64,000 bases of DNA, taken from NCBI GenBank assembly GCA_021730205.1, contig CP072533.1, forward strand, positions 1 to 64,000, given 5' to 3'. Position 1 is the first letter of the stretch; every line of letters begins with the position of its first letter. Under the pieces are notes generated by a model. It was not told where the DNA came from, did no database searches, and worked only from the letters and a program-made list of their open reading frames with translations. The stretch is from Candidatus Ruthia sp. Cpac_8_S14 (GTDB lineage: Bacteria > Pseudomonadota > Gammaproteobacteria > PS1 > Pseudothioglobaceae). Below are positions 48,818 to 58,253 of the stretch, one piece after another. The position numbers and the translations under genes were made by a program.

Positions 48818-51095
48818 TAGTATTAATAGGTTCAGGTACTAACACTTGGCGATTTCCAGCACTATTCATACTGCTTACCACACCACTGGCTTCCATGTCT
48901 TCAATAATACGTGCTGCGCGATTATAGCCAATGCGCATGCGACGTTGTAGGCTAGAGATTGAAGCACGGCGTGATGAGGTTACAATTTGCACTGATTCAT
49001 CATACAAAGCATCAAGTTCACCTGAGGTGCTTGAAGTGCTGTTCGAGTCTTGTGAATTATCTGGCTCACTATGGGTATTAAGAATGCCATCTAGATAATT
49101 AGTTTCAGAATTTTCTTTTAAAAAACTAACCACGCGTTCAATCTCACCATCATCAACAAAGGCACCGTGTACACGAGTAAGGTGTGACATGCCTGGTGTC
49201 ATATATAGCATATCGCCCATACCGAGTAATTGTTCAGCACCACTTTGGTCAAGAATGGTACGCGAATCAACTTTTGAAGAAACTTTAAAAGCAATGCGTG
49301 TGGGTATGTTGGATTTAATCAGACCAGTAATAACATCCACACTTGGGCGCTGTGTGGCAATGATAATGTGAACGCCTGCAGCTCGAGCTTTTTGTGCTAA
49401 GCGCACAATAAGTGCCTCAACACGTTTGGCCTTAGCACGATCTTCTTGGGCGAGTGCGCCAAGCATATCGGCGTATTCATCAATCACCAGCATAATCAGT
49501 GGTAGTGCTTCTAACTCAGGCGCTATCTCATCTTTATCGGCAGTGTTTGGATTAAATGATGGGTCAAGCAAAGGCTCGCCTTTATCCTTAGATTGTTTGA
49601 GTTTCTCATTAAAGCCTTCAATATTACGTACGCTAAACTTAGCCAATAACGAATAACGACGTTCCATTTCATTAACACACCACCACAAGGCAGAAGCAGC
49701 TTGGTTCATATCTGTTACAACAGGCGTAAGTAAGTGTGGAATATCAGCATAACAAGCCAGTTCAACAATCTTAGGGTCAATCATAATAATGCGCACCTCT
49801 TCTGGCTTGGCTTTGAGAAGCACACTTAGAATCATTGCATTTAGCCCGACTGATTTACCCATACCAGTTGCACCAGCAACAAGTAAATGTGGCATTCTTG
49901 CTAGATTGGCAATAATAGGAATACCATTAATATCCTTGCCCAGACCCATGGTTAAAGTAGAGCTAGATTTAATAAAATTTTCAGAAGCAAGGATTTCTTT
50001 AAGACTAATCATTTCACGCTGTGCATTCGGAATTTCCAAACCAATAACGGGCTTGCCAGGGATAACATCAACAATACGCACACTTTCAACCAACAAAGCA
50101 CGAGCTAAATCTTTGTTAAGGTTCATAATTTGACTGACCTTAACACCAGGTGCAAGTGATACCTCAAATTGAGTAACCACAGGACCAGGCGTAACTGTAG
50201 TGACTGACACATCAAAGCTAAAATCTTTAAGTTTAATTTCAACTTGGTGTGACATGTCTTCTAATGCTTGCCTAGAATAACCTGTGGTATGTTTAGTTGG
50301 TTCGTCAAGTAAGTCTAGGCTTGGTAAACCAGTAACGGTTGTTGTATTAAATAAGTTGAGAGAGGCGGCTTTTTTAACGCTTTTATTTGACCTTTCCTTT
50401 CCTTTCTTTGCTTTGGTAAGCAAACTTGGTTTGGCGTTTGATTGTTTGGGAGTGGTAGAAATTTTTATAGATTTTTTGGTTTTAGCTTGTATTTTAATGT
50501 CACGTATTTTTGTAAAAAGACGATTCAACACGCTACCAGTAGAGGAGAAAATAGCAATCCATGAAGTGTTATTAACAATACTAAAACTAATCATCATGAT
50601 ACTAAGATAAATAATGAGTGCTGCTGAGCCAAATAAAATACCAAAATAACGATGCATGGTAATGCCAATATAGCCACCAGAAGCACCTGTGTTTGCTAAG
50701 TTTTGAGTTAAAAATGCTGTGCTAAAAGCAATCAATGTAATAAGTGCGATAAAACGAAGGATGGTTGCTGAGTATCTTGGCTTTTTTTGATTGGTGTGTT
50801 TGTGAATATTCCAACCTAGCCATATGAATGAGATTGGTATTAAATAGGCGCTATAACCTAAGATGGATAAAGAAATATCACTTAAATAAGCGCCAAATAT
50901 ACCTGCAAGATTGGCAACCGGTGCAACTAGAGCAACATCGCCCGACCAAGGATTTTCGTTAGCAGAGTAGGTAAATAAGGCGGATAAAAAAATAAGACCT
51001 ATGGTACTCAAAAAGATAAACAGCATTTCACTGGCTATTTTGGTGCGAGGTTTTTGTGGGTATCTTTTTGTGCTTATTTTGTTATTCTTTTTCAA
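48810..51095 (-). CDS. ftsK: DNA translocase FtsK
   Basis: FtsK anchors at the division septum and pumps DNA to finish chromosome segregation, activating XerCD at dif. The 761-residue protein has four N-terminal membrane helices (about 20-185), a short linker with basic residues (190-240), the motor domain (Walker A GATGMGKSVGLNAM near 412, Walker B LPLIMLVIDEYADML near 530, IATQRPSVDVITGLIK near 585) and the C-terminal winged-helix gamma domain (SSRRASISSLQRRMRIGYNRAARII near 705) that reads KOPS sites. The linker is far shorter than the 600 residues of E. coli FtsK, as in SpoIIIE-like forms. Confidence 0.96.
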   Translation of the reverse strand: MKKNNKISTKRYPQKPRTKIASEMLFIFLSTIGLIFLSALFTYSANENPWSGDVALVAPVANLAGIFGAYLSDISLSILGYSAYLIPISFIWLGWNIHKHTNQKKPRYSATILRFIALITLIAFSTAFLTQNLANTGASGGYIGITMHRYFGILFGSAALIIYLSIMMISFSIVNNTSWIAIFSSTGSVLNRLFTKIRDIKIQAKTKKSIKISTTPKQSNAKPSLLTKAKKGKERSNKSVKKAASLNLFNTTTVTGLPSLDLLDEPTKHTTGYSRQALEDMSHQVEIKLKDFSFDVSVTTVTPGPVVTQFEVSLAPGVKVSQIMNLNKDLARALLVESVRIVDVIPGKPVIGLEIPNAQREMISLKEILASENFIKSSSTLTMGLGKDINGIPIIANLARMPHLLVAGATGMGKSVGLNAMILSVLLKAKPEEVRIIMIDPKIVELACYADIPHLLTPVVTDMNQAASALWWCVNEMERRYSLLAKFSVRNIEGFNEKLKQSKDKGEPLLDPSFNPNTADKDEIAPELEALPLIMLVIDEYADMLGALAQEDRAKAKRVEALIVRLAQKARAAGVHIIIATQRPSVDVITGLIKSNIPTRIAFKVSSKVDSRTILDQSGAEQLLGMGDMLYMTPGMSHLTRVHGAFVDDGEIERVVSFLKENSETNYLDGILNTHSEPDNSQDSNSTSSTSGELDALYDESVQIVTSSRRASISSLQRRMRIGYNRAARIIEDMEASGVVSSMNSAGNRQVLVPEPINTND

Positions 51096-51108
51096 GGTGG
51101 TCTATAAT
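51079..51108 (+). promoter_or_regulatory. Promoter for trxB
   Basis: TTGTTA (51079-51084) and a perfect TATAAT (51103-51108) are separated by 18 bases and lie about 35 bases before the trxB ATG. They overlap the first codons of ftsK on the other strand. Confidence 0.55.
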
Positions 51109-51133
51109 GTTCCGAAGTGTCCATAAAGTATAA

Positions 51134-52087
<954 letters not shown>

Positions 52088-52139
52088 ACCTTTTTAAGGG
52101 TATAATTCTCATTTTTTGCCTAAAAAAAAGGGCGTAAAC

Positions 52140-52215
52140 GGCCACATAGCTCAGTTGGTAGAGCAAGGGACTGAAAATCCCTGTGTCCCTAGTTCAATTC
52201 TAGGTGTGGCCACCA
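52140..52215 (+). tRNA. tRNA-Phe (anticodon GAA)
   Basis: A complete 76-base tRNA with encoded CCA. The acceptor GGCCACA pairs with TGTGGCC, the anticodon stem AGGGA/TCCCT encloses CTGAAAA with anticodon GAA, and the T arm contains GTTCAATTC. A TATAAT box lies near 52100. A terminator follows at once. The 3.4 kb downstream is a degraded accessory stretch with an integrase remnant, and tRNA genes are common integration sites. Confidence 0.95.
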
Positions 52216-52221
52216 TATTTT

Positions 52222-52246
52222 AAACACCTTAATTGGTGTTTTTTTT
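52222..52246 (+). terminator. Terminator after tRNA-Phe
   Basis: AAACACC (52222-52228) pairs with GGTGTTT (52235-52241) around TTAATT, followed by a run of T. It ends the trxB/tRNA-Phe transcripts. Confidence 0.8.
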
Positions 52247-52468
52247 ATTGTCTGAGCGTACAACTTTACAAGCTATTACCTTAGAAACACACAATCGTAT
52301 TTCCCATACTGTGAATTGTAACACAACATTCCAAAATAGAGAAATTCCCAATATAAATTGCGCATTAATTTATGACAATAAAAACCTAAGATTTAAGGTC
52401 CCGCTCCATCCCTCTTTTAGAAGTGAGGTTAGCAGCAAAGAAAACTTGAGCTAGATGTGAAACCTATA
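52247..52468. other. Unassigned sequence between tRNA-Phe and the lipoprotein remnants
   Basis: A plus-strand open stretch of about 70 codons covers this interval (ending near 52454) but starts inside the terminator, has no ribosome binding site and matches nothing I know. I treat it as remnant sequence. No att-like copy of the tRNA-Phe 3' end was seen here. Confidence 0.35.
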
Positions 52469-52961
52469 CTATTTAGTACTATTTCTAACAAATATTACTT
52501 TCTTAATCTTTTCAAAAACACTTTGGTAGAATGCCGGGTCTTCAATAGGAACAGAGTTTCCACCTTGCATACCCGTAGCCACTTGATGTTTCTTGATTGT
52601 TAACAAAATTAAGTCTAATTGATACCGTTTTTGAAGGCATTTTCTCGATGAATGCTGTGGCCTTTAAGTAGTTAACCGTCGTTCCAACAAAAAAACAAAG
52701 CTTTCTGTTTATATGACTAGCTGCTGTAATAAATCCAGTTTCTTTATCTTCTGTTTGAATTACATACCCTCTATCCTGAAATACAGACATAGTTGAAGCA
52801 AACGCTGTATTGTAAGATGTTCCAAACTCTTATTTCTGTATAGACTGCAATTCTAGCCCTGATTTGCTTGCCTTGTAATTCTGCTGCTTTCCACACCCTG
52901 TCAAACTAATTACACCTAAAATGATAAAAGCCACTATTGTGATTCTTTTTATATTAAACAT
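52469..52961 (-). pseudogene. Lipoprotein pseudogene (one in-frame stop, one frameshift)
   Basis: Reading from ATG 52961, which follows an AAGGAGA site, the frame encodes a lipoprotein signal with lipobox LTGC (Cys 23), then KASKSGLELQSIQK and a TAA stop. The same frame continues EFGTSYNTAFASTMSVFQDR and GYVIQTEDKETGFITAAS until SSGYGY. A one-base shift then restores GMQGGNSVPIEDPAFYQSVF and EKIKKVIFVRN to a stop at 52469. Apart from these two lesions the gene reads whole (about 160 residues). Related lipoproteins often have this QDxGxxI...GFITA pattern; I do not know a function. Confidence 0.75.
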
Positions 52962-52975
52962 ATTTTCTCCTTATT

Positions 52976-53370
52976 TTAAAAGCTTGATTGTCTGTAAGAA
53001 AAGTCTCTAACTTTCTTAGTTTTATCAAATTTGATAACTACTGTTAGTGTTTTGATTAGTAGGTATTGCTTCAGCTGGAGATGTGTACCAAAAAGAGCTG
53101 TTACTTGCAGAATGTGTACGCGTTGCTCTTATTTTGTCATACATCCAAACTTCTCTTCTTTCTGAGTCAGTTGACACAATGTTTGGAGAGCCTAATATTG
53201 TAACAACTTGAGCACCAGACATACCTGCCTTAACTTTAACGTTGCACATTACCAACAGTCATCTTTTCAGTTGAACTATCTTCAACTTCAGTTCTATGTT
53301 TCATAGCTGTCTTACAGCCTGTTAATCCAAACGTTGATGATATCAAAAGTAATAATATTAATGCTCGCTC
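52976..53370 (-). pseudogene. Second lipoprotein pseudogene, SmpA/OmlA-like
   Basis: Minus-strand frames give a lipoprotein signal (LILLLLISSTFGLTGCKTAM), then MKHRTEVEDSSTEKMTVGNV. After a frame change, VKAGMSGAQVVTILGSPNIV and STDSERREVWMYDKIRATRT follow. A further shift gives TVVIKFDKTKKVRDFSYRQS to a stop at 52976. The KxGMSxxxVxxxLGxPxxVxxD...EVWxYD pattern recalls the SmpA/OmlA (BamE-like) fold. The start codon is unclear (ATA where ATG is expected). It sits 15 bases upstream of the other lipoprotein remnant, so the two were probably one operon. Confidence 0.75.
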
Positions 53371-53449
53371 TATATTAACTATCCTTCTTTAGGGTTTAGA
53401 GCTTCTTAACTAAGTAACTCTCTTTATAGTTCATTATAAATCAAATAAT

Positions 53450-53835
53450 CTATCAATTTAAAACCAATGTATATATTATTCTGGCAATCACACTTGTATA
53501 TGCAAGTGCATTCAACCAATCATATCACTCCCAAGCAGCATATCCAAAGTTAGTCCCATCAGCAATAGCTACTAGTAGTATCGCAAAAGATAACAAACCA
53601 TATATAATGCATATTAAGTATCGTTGTTATCTAGATAATCTCTAAAGCCATAAACAACCCTTAGGCAAGCCATATGAAAGGTGGCGGACATAATATATGG
53701 ACCCCTCATCCAACACAGAGCTTTAATCACTATGACAGTAAAGTGTACATTTTCATCACCTTTCTCCCATACTGAGTTAATTTCTTGATCACAAAGCTCT
53801 TTGAAACTTTTGTCCCGTTTCAAGTGTTGACTCAA
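53450..53835 (-). pseudogene. Unidentified membrane protein remnant
   Basis: One minus-strand frame from 53835 encodes 73 residues ending FRDYLDNNDT. Just after, a different frame reads ICIIYGLLSFAILLVAIADG, then TNFGYAAWE, a stop, and YDWLNALAYTSVIARIIYTL. The second part has two hydrophobic helices, as in a small integral membrane protein. A frame change and an in-frame stop indicate decay. I cannot name the family. Sequence between 53836 and 53916 contains a short open tail (NQETADGNAGTISVFN) that I cannot place. Confidence 0.4.
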
Positions 53836-53916
53836 TTTTAATTAAAGACAGATATAGTACCCGCATTGCCGTCTGCTGTTTCTTGATTACTTCTAGTAAA
53901 TAAAAATAGTCTCATT

Positions 53917-54240
53917 TCAATAAAGTTTATTTTGGACAACCTGAATTAGAGGAGAAGACAAAGTTCCTGGACCGCCATCTGTAAATGTCCAGTTTGTCTG
54001 TAGCGATGATATTAGCTCTTGCGATTGTTGCTGCACCATCACTGTATTGACTGTTACCACCACTAAAGACTACATTATTCTTGTAGTTCTAGAGCATCCC
54101 AGTCAATAAGAAGGGTATCGTAATTTGCTATAGAAAGCGTAACTCCACTAAACATACCGCCCATACCTTCAACACTGTTTACATCCTACGAGCTTTGTTT
54201 GAAGGATGTTGCTCCTTCAAACATACGTGACATAGTACTA
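53917..54240 (-). pseudogene. BspA-like (DUF285) surface protein remnant
   Basis: On the minus strand the frame reads MSRMFEGATSFKQSS, a stop, DVNSVEGMGGMFSGVTLSIA and NYDTLLIDWDALELQ. After a shift it reads NVVFSGGNSQYSDGAATIAR, ANIIATD and WTFTDGGPGTLSS, ending at 53917. The MFxGATSFxQ...DVxxVxGMxxMF repeat and the LSxANYDxLLxxWxxLxLQ...FSGGNSQYSxGAAxxARxxLI...WxxTDGG tail are typical of BspA-like leucine-rich surface proteins, which in other bacteria bind host or matrix proteins. Only the last repeat and tail survive. Such proteins are known from marine and host-associated bacteria. Confidence 0.78.
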
Positions 54241-54477
54241 TTTCTATATAAGAAGTCAATATTGACATTCTTGCTTCTCTTACTATTTTGTGTTTTTTCT
54301 TTGATAGGAGAAAGTAGTATAAGCAAGCACCCTTATTAAATAAAGATCTTCTATAGGGAAACTGGTGCGGTCTATACATATCTGTGTGAGTTTATATAAA
54401 AATAGTACAAAAATATATTGGGGCAGGAATAGTAGTAATGATTGCGGTTTCCCCGTAGGAAGGGTTTAGTATTACTA
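54241..54477. other. Unassigned sequence between surface-protein and integrase remnants
   Basis: No recognisable gene. An inverted repeat with 10-bp arms (TAGTAGTAAT at 54430-54439 and ATTACTACTA at 54471-54480, 31 bases between) overlaps the end of the integrase remnant and may be its terminator or a recombination-site relic; neither is proven. Confidence 0.4.
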
Positions 54478-55171
54478 CTACAAATTAGACATTACCTTGT
54501 TGATTAGTCTCTCCTTGTGGTCAATATATAAGTGAGCGTAACGCTTTGTCATCTGTATTTGTTTGTGACTAAGCACATCTTTGCTATCTCAAGCAAAGAA
54601 GCACCACTTTGGGCTAAATACGAACCTGTAGTGTGCCTTAATTCGTGGAATCTAAAGTCTTTTATGTCTGCTTGTTCTAGTGCTTTCTTCCAGCTTTTGT
54701 TAAAACAAAATGACTTGTTTCTATCAACGTTAGAACAGAATACTAATGAATTATTGTCCTGCGTATATTTGCTTAATTCATTCAAGTTTTTTTTGGTAAG
54801 TGGTAAGCTCTTGGCTGATCATTCTTGAAGTTTCCTGTGTTAAATCAGACCGTCTTCAATTTTAACAGTTCGCCGCGTCTAGCGCCAGTTGTAACAGCTA
54901 TTAAAGTAAGTAGGTATAGTCTATCCCAAGCAGAACGTTTGCAAGTATCAAACAACCTAACCCTTTCATTGTTAGATAAGTATCTAATCTTTGTATTCTC
55001 AGTTTTAGAAGGAATGTTTAGTATAGGGTTATCGGGTAGCTCGTATTCAATTAAGCGCACTGAGGTGCGTTTTTTATTAAGGTCAGTCAGAAAAATTCTA
55101 TTTTACGAAATCATCATTTTATCGATTTATGCAGCCCATAGAGATAAGGTAGTGATATACTCATTTATTTA
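54478..55171 (-). pseudogene. Tyrosine recombinase (phage-type integrase) pseudogene
   Basis: Read on the minus strand through frame changes, the pieces follow the integrase order: a core-binding part (LIEYELPDNPILNIPSKTEN), RYLSNNERVRLFD, TLIAVTTGARRGELLKLK with the first catalytic Arg, LPLTKKNLNEL, DFRFHELRHTTGSYLAQSGA with the H-x-x-R pair, then after a shift LSHKQIQMTKRYAHLYIDHK with the nucleophilic Tyr, ending at 54478. At least two frameshifts plus stops near the 5' end inactivate it. The N-terminal domain is mostly lost. Confidence 0.88.
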
Positions 55172-55187
55172 GAATACGTTTCTTGAA

Positions 55188-55627
55188 TTAACAACGCACC
55201 CCATGCACAAACTCAATAATTTCATTCAAGTCTTGGGCATTTCCCTCATTGTCAAGTAAGTTAGTACCAAGTTTTGATATTTCGTACAAATTTTTAATCA
55301 TCTCTAGTGTCTAGGGACGTCTTCATCTGTGGTTGAGATTCTTTGTAGGCCTACTAAATAACCCTGACACCATTGCATTAACCTGCTGGCTTGTGCACCC
55401 AATTTTTCCTCGTCATCAGTAATCAGTAATTGAAAATCTAAGATTTCATTACTCAGTTGTGACAAGGTTCTATTAAAAATTTATGCCAATGCCTCATGGA
55501 CAGATCTTTCATTAAGATTATTTAGATCAATACTTACAAGCACCTCATTTAGCCAACCATCAAGACTAAGCTTAGGTCTTTTAGCAAGCAAAGCCGTATA
55601 AAATACCATATGCACTAGAAACGACAT
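55188..55627 (-). pseudogene. UPF0149 (YgfB-like) pseudogene
   Basis: From ATG 55627 the minus-strand frame reads SFLVHMVFYTALLAKRPKLS, LDGWLNEVLVSIDLNNLNER and SVHEALA, then a stop. It continues with LSNEILDFQLLITDDEEKLG, AQASRLMQWCQGYLVGLQRI, a stop after DEDVPRH, and LYEISKLGTNLLDNEGNAQD, LNEIIEFVHGVR. The DDEEKLGxxxxxLxxWCQGYLxGL motif and the IIEFVHxVR end match UPF0149/YgfB proteins, in which these segments occur in the same order. Stops and one likely frame change make it inactive. The function of the family is not settled. Confidence 0.75.
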
Positions 55628-55688
55628 GTATCCTCTGTATTTAGATGATGTAGTGTGGTTTCTAATTAATCAAAGTTAAGTTTATTAC

Positions 55689-56651
55689 TTATAATTTGTT
55701 AGCAAGAATTTGCATGACTGCCATACGTACTGCAATGCCATTAGTGACTTGTTGTAAGATGATTGATTGATTGCCATCAGCCACGCTTGAGTCAATCTCA
55801 ACGCCACGATTAATTGGGCCTGGGTGCATTACAATGGCACCTGGTTTTGCCAATGCTAGACGTTTTGGTGTAAGTCCAAAATTATCAAAGTATTCTTGTT
55901 CGTTAGGAATATCGGCTTCAATCATACGCTCTTTTTGTAACCTTAATACGATCACCACGTCGCAATTTTTAAGCCCTAGCTCAATGTTATCAAAACGTTT
56001 AATTGCTGAATAAGATTTTAAATCATATTGTAAGATTTTTGGAGCAATGAGGCGAATATCAGTCGTACCTAGCGTTTTAAGTGCTTGAATATCAGAGTGA
56101 GCAACCCGTGAATGCGTGATATCACCTACAATAGCGACTGACAAATCCTCAAATGTTTTTTTGTATTGGCGAATACTGAGCATATCAAGCAGTGCTTGGG
56201 TTGGGTGGGCATTAATGCCATCCCCTGCGTTCAGAATGGAGACATCTTTTAAATGTTGTGCCACGTGATGTGGCAGGCCGTTTTGTTTGTGGCGAACCAC
56301 AAACATATCAATCTGCATGGCTTTAAGTGTGCGTATGGTGTCAAGTAAATCTTCATTTTTTTTAAGTGCTGAGTTGGCAAGATCAACGTTGATGATATTA
56401 GCACTACTGCGCATTGCAGCAATTTCAAACGTGTTACGTGTACGCGTTGATGGCTCAAAAAATAAATTAGCAATAGACATATCATCTAGTGCTTTGGATT
56501 TTCTTAAATTGCCAGAAGTATCAATTAGGCTATCGGCCTTATCGAGAATGTGCGTTAAGTGCTGTTTAGAAAGACCTTTAAGACCTAATAGATGAATTAA
56601 TTGATCAGAGTCATCTAGTTGGATGTGATTACTAATCAAATCCTTTTTCAT
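55689..56651 (-). CDS. pyrB: Aspartate carbamoyltransferase catalytic subunit
   Basis: PyrB joins carbamoyl phosphate and aspartate, the first committed pyrimidine step. The 320-residue protein has the carbamoyl phosphate site FFEPSTRTRNTFEIA near 63, HPTQALLDMLSI near 151, HSRVAHSDI near 179 and the HPGPINRGVEID segment near 276, all standard. It is the length of the class that works without PyrI; no pyrI is seen. It overlaps ruvX by 20 bases. Confidence 0.96.
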   Translation of the reverse strand: MKKDLISNHIQLDDSDQLIHLLGLKGLSKQHLTHILDKADSLIDTSGNLRKSKALDDMSIANLFFEPSTRTRNTFEIAAMRSSANIINVDLANSALKKNEDLLDTIRTLKAMQIDMFVVRHKQNGLPHHVAQHLKDVSILNAGDGINAHPTQALLDMLSIRQYKKTFEDLSVAIVGDITHSRVAHSDIQALKTLGTTDIRLIAPKILQYDLKSYSAIKRFDNIELGLKNCDVVIVLRLQKERMIEADIPNEQEYFDNFGLTPKRLALAKPGAIVMHPGPINRGVEIDSSVADGNQSIILQQVTNGIAVRMAVMQILANKL

Positions 56652-57060
56652 TGAGCCATGTTTGTAATATTAACTGTGATGATTGTTTGTCGACATCGCC
56701 ACGTTGTGCATTATGATGATAATGATTGTATTTTAAAAGTTTTTTAGCCTCATTTGAGGATAAATATTCATCGATAAATTCGACCTCAATTTGGTAGCGA
56801 TTTTTTAACTTCTTGCCAAATGATTTAGCAATAAAAGTCATTGTTTGTTCTTTGCCTTGCTGGTCAAATGGTAAGCCAACAATGAACTTGTTAATACTAT
56901 GGGCACTAACAACGTTATCAAATACAACCCAATTGGTTGAACCATTTTTATGGTGTTTAATCACCTTAATGCCTGTTGCTTGTACGGTTAAACTATTAGC
57001 GATTGCAACACCAGTACGCTTAGTGCCAACATCAAATCCTAAGTAAGTGCTAATACTCAC
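56632..57060 (-). CDS. ruvX: YqgF/RuvX family nuclease (putative pre-16S rRNA or Holliday junction resolvase)
   Basis: The 142-residue protein is a small RNase H-fold nuclease, implicated in pre-16S rRNA 5' processing and also called RuvX. The motifs are LGFDVGTKRTGVAIAN near 7-22 with the first catalytic Asp, FIVGLPFDQQGKE near 58, and FIDEYLSSNEAK near 99 with the further acidic residues. It sits between mltB (4-base overlap upstream) and pyrB (20-base overlap downstream); ruvX-pyrB adjacency is common in gammaproteobacteria. Confidence 0.93.
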   Translation of the reverse strand: MSISTYLGFDVGTKRTGVAIANSLTVQATGIKVIKHHKNGSTNWVVFDNVVSAHSINKFIVGLPFDQQGKEQTMTFIAKSFGKKLKNRYQIEVEFIDEYLSSNEAKKLLKYNHYHHNAQRGDVDKQSSQLILQTWLNEKGFD

Positions 57061-58241
57061 TGAAGTTGTTGTAATAATTGATAGCCAACGTAGCCATCAA
57101 TTGGTAAGTTGTTTACTTTTTGGTAGGCTCGTGTTGCATGGCGGGTTTTTGGCCCTAATATACCATCAGGTTCACCTGTATCAAAGCCAAGTTGATTTAG
57201 CGCGGTTTGAATCTGTTTAATATCAACCCGACTCAGTGAAGGCTCAGTAATAGATTTTGCAAATAATTGATTTGCCCCAATTAAACGATCAGACAAATGT
57301 CCCACAGATAGTGCATACAAAATTGAACGATTCCACCTAAGAATGGCGTGAAAATTTCGATAAACCAAGAATGTTGGACCGTTATGGCCCATTGGCAATA
57401 TGAGAGAGGCTTGCATGTTTGAATTGGGTAAATTAGTGTTATCAGTTGTACGCACACCTAATGTCTGCCATTCATTGACTGTCTTCTTAGTGCTTAAATT
57501 TGCCAGGTGATAATTAAAAGTTTTAGGAATGTTAACCTCACGACCCCAGCGTTCGCCTTGGTGCCAACCAATTTTTTTTAGAAGATGTGCTGCACTTGCA
57601 AAAATATCCGCTTGTGTGTGCCACAAATCAATCTTTCCGTCAGTGTTGGCGTCTATGGCGTAAGCGGCAACATTAGTGGGCATAAATTGCATGTTTCCCA
57701 TTGCACCTGCCCAAGAGCCTTGGGCGTTCAAAGGTAGTTTTTTCTCATCAATCAATTTGAGTAAAGTTAATAATTCATGGGTAAAAAACTCACGTCGGCG
57801 CTTGTCAAAACTTAGTGTGGCAAGTGAGCGGATTAGATGCATTTTGCCAACATTTTTGCCATAATTGGTTTCTAAGCCCCAAAAAGCTACAATAATTTGT
57901 GATGGCACGCCGTATTTTTTATAATTTTCTTGTAGAAATTGTTGATGTTGTTGAAGCTTTATCATACCTTTATCAAGCCTATCTTGACTCACTCTTGAGT
58001 TTAGGTAACGCCAAAAATTAAGGTTAAACTCTGCTTGATTTCGGTCATATTTTAATACTTCTGGATTTGGTGTTAAACCATTAAAAGCACCATCAAGTGT
58101 GGCTTTCGAAATGCCTAATTTTGTAGCTTGCAATCGAATGTTGCTTAAGAACTGTGCAAAACTATGCGTGTTGGATGAGCCTTGGGTATCATCTGCATAT
58201 ATAAAGGATGTCAGTAGTAAACAAAAAATAAATCTTAACAT
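57057..58241 (-). CDS. mltB: Lytic murein transglycosylase, MltB family
   Basis: The enzyme cleaves peptidoglycan glycan strands, leaving 1,6-anhydro-MurNAc, which links to AnmK in this window. The 394-residue protein has a signal peptide (1-16), the catalytic Glu in AFWGLETNYGKNVG near 122, GSWAGAMGNMQFMPTN near 180, DGKIDLWHTQADIFASAAHLLKKIGW region near 205, and a C-terminal peptidoglycan-binding domain (IKQIQTALNQLGFDTGEPDG near 335). No lipobox, so it is probably soluble in the periplasm. Confidence 0.92.
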   Translation of the reverse strand: MLRFIFCLLLTSFIYADDTQGSSNTHSFAQFLSNIRLQATKLGISKATLDGAFNGLTPNPEVLKYDRNQAEFNLNFWRYLNSRVSQDRLDKGMIKLQQHQQFLQENYKKYGVPSQIIVAFWGLETNYGKNVGKMHLIRSLATLSFDKRRREFFTHELLTLLKLIDEKKLPLNAQGSWAGAMGNMQFMPTNVAAYAIDANTDGKIDLWHTQADIFASAAHLLKKIGWHQGERWGREVNIPKTFNYHLANLSTKKTVNEWQTLGVRTTDNTNLPNSNMQASLILPMGHNGPTFLVYRNFHAILRWNRSILYALSVGHLSDRLIGANQLFAKSITEPSLSRVDIKQIQTALNQLGFDTGEPDGILGPKTRHATRAYQKVNNLPIDGYVGYQLLQQLQ

Positions 58242-58253
58242 GCCGAAATTATA

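Noticed and set aside
54196-54223. An 11-bp perfect hairpin in the surface-protein remnant
   Set aside because: It is explained by the coding sequence: the residues FEGATSFK, a repeat unit of BspA-like proteins, are encoded by codons that are naturally close to a palindrome. It is not independent structure.
54179-54379. A 66-codon minus-strand frame over the BspA-like remnant
   Set aside because: Its last part is a different frame from the one that encodes the surface-protein repeat, and the rest matches nothing; treated as a chance open frame.
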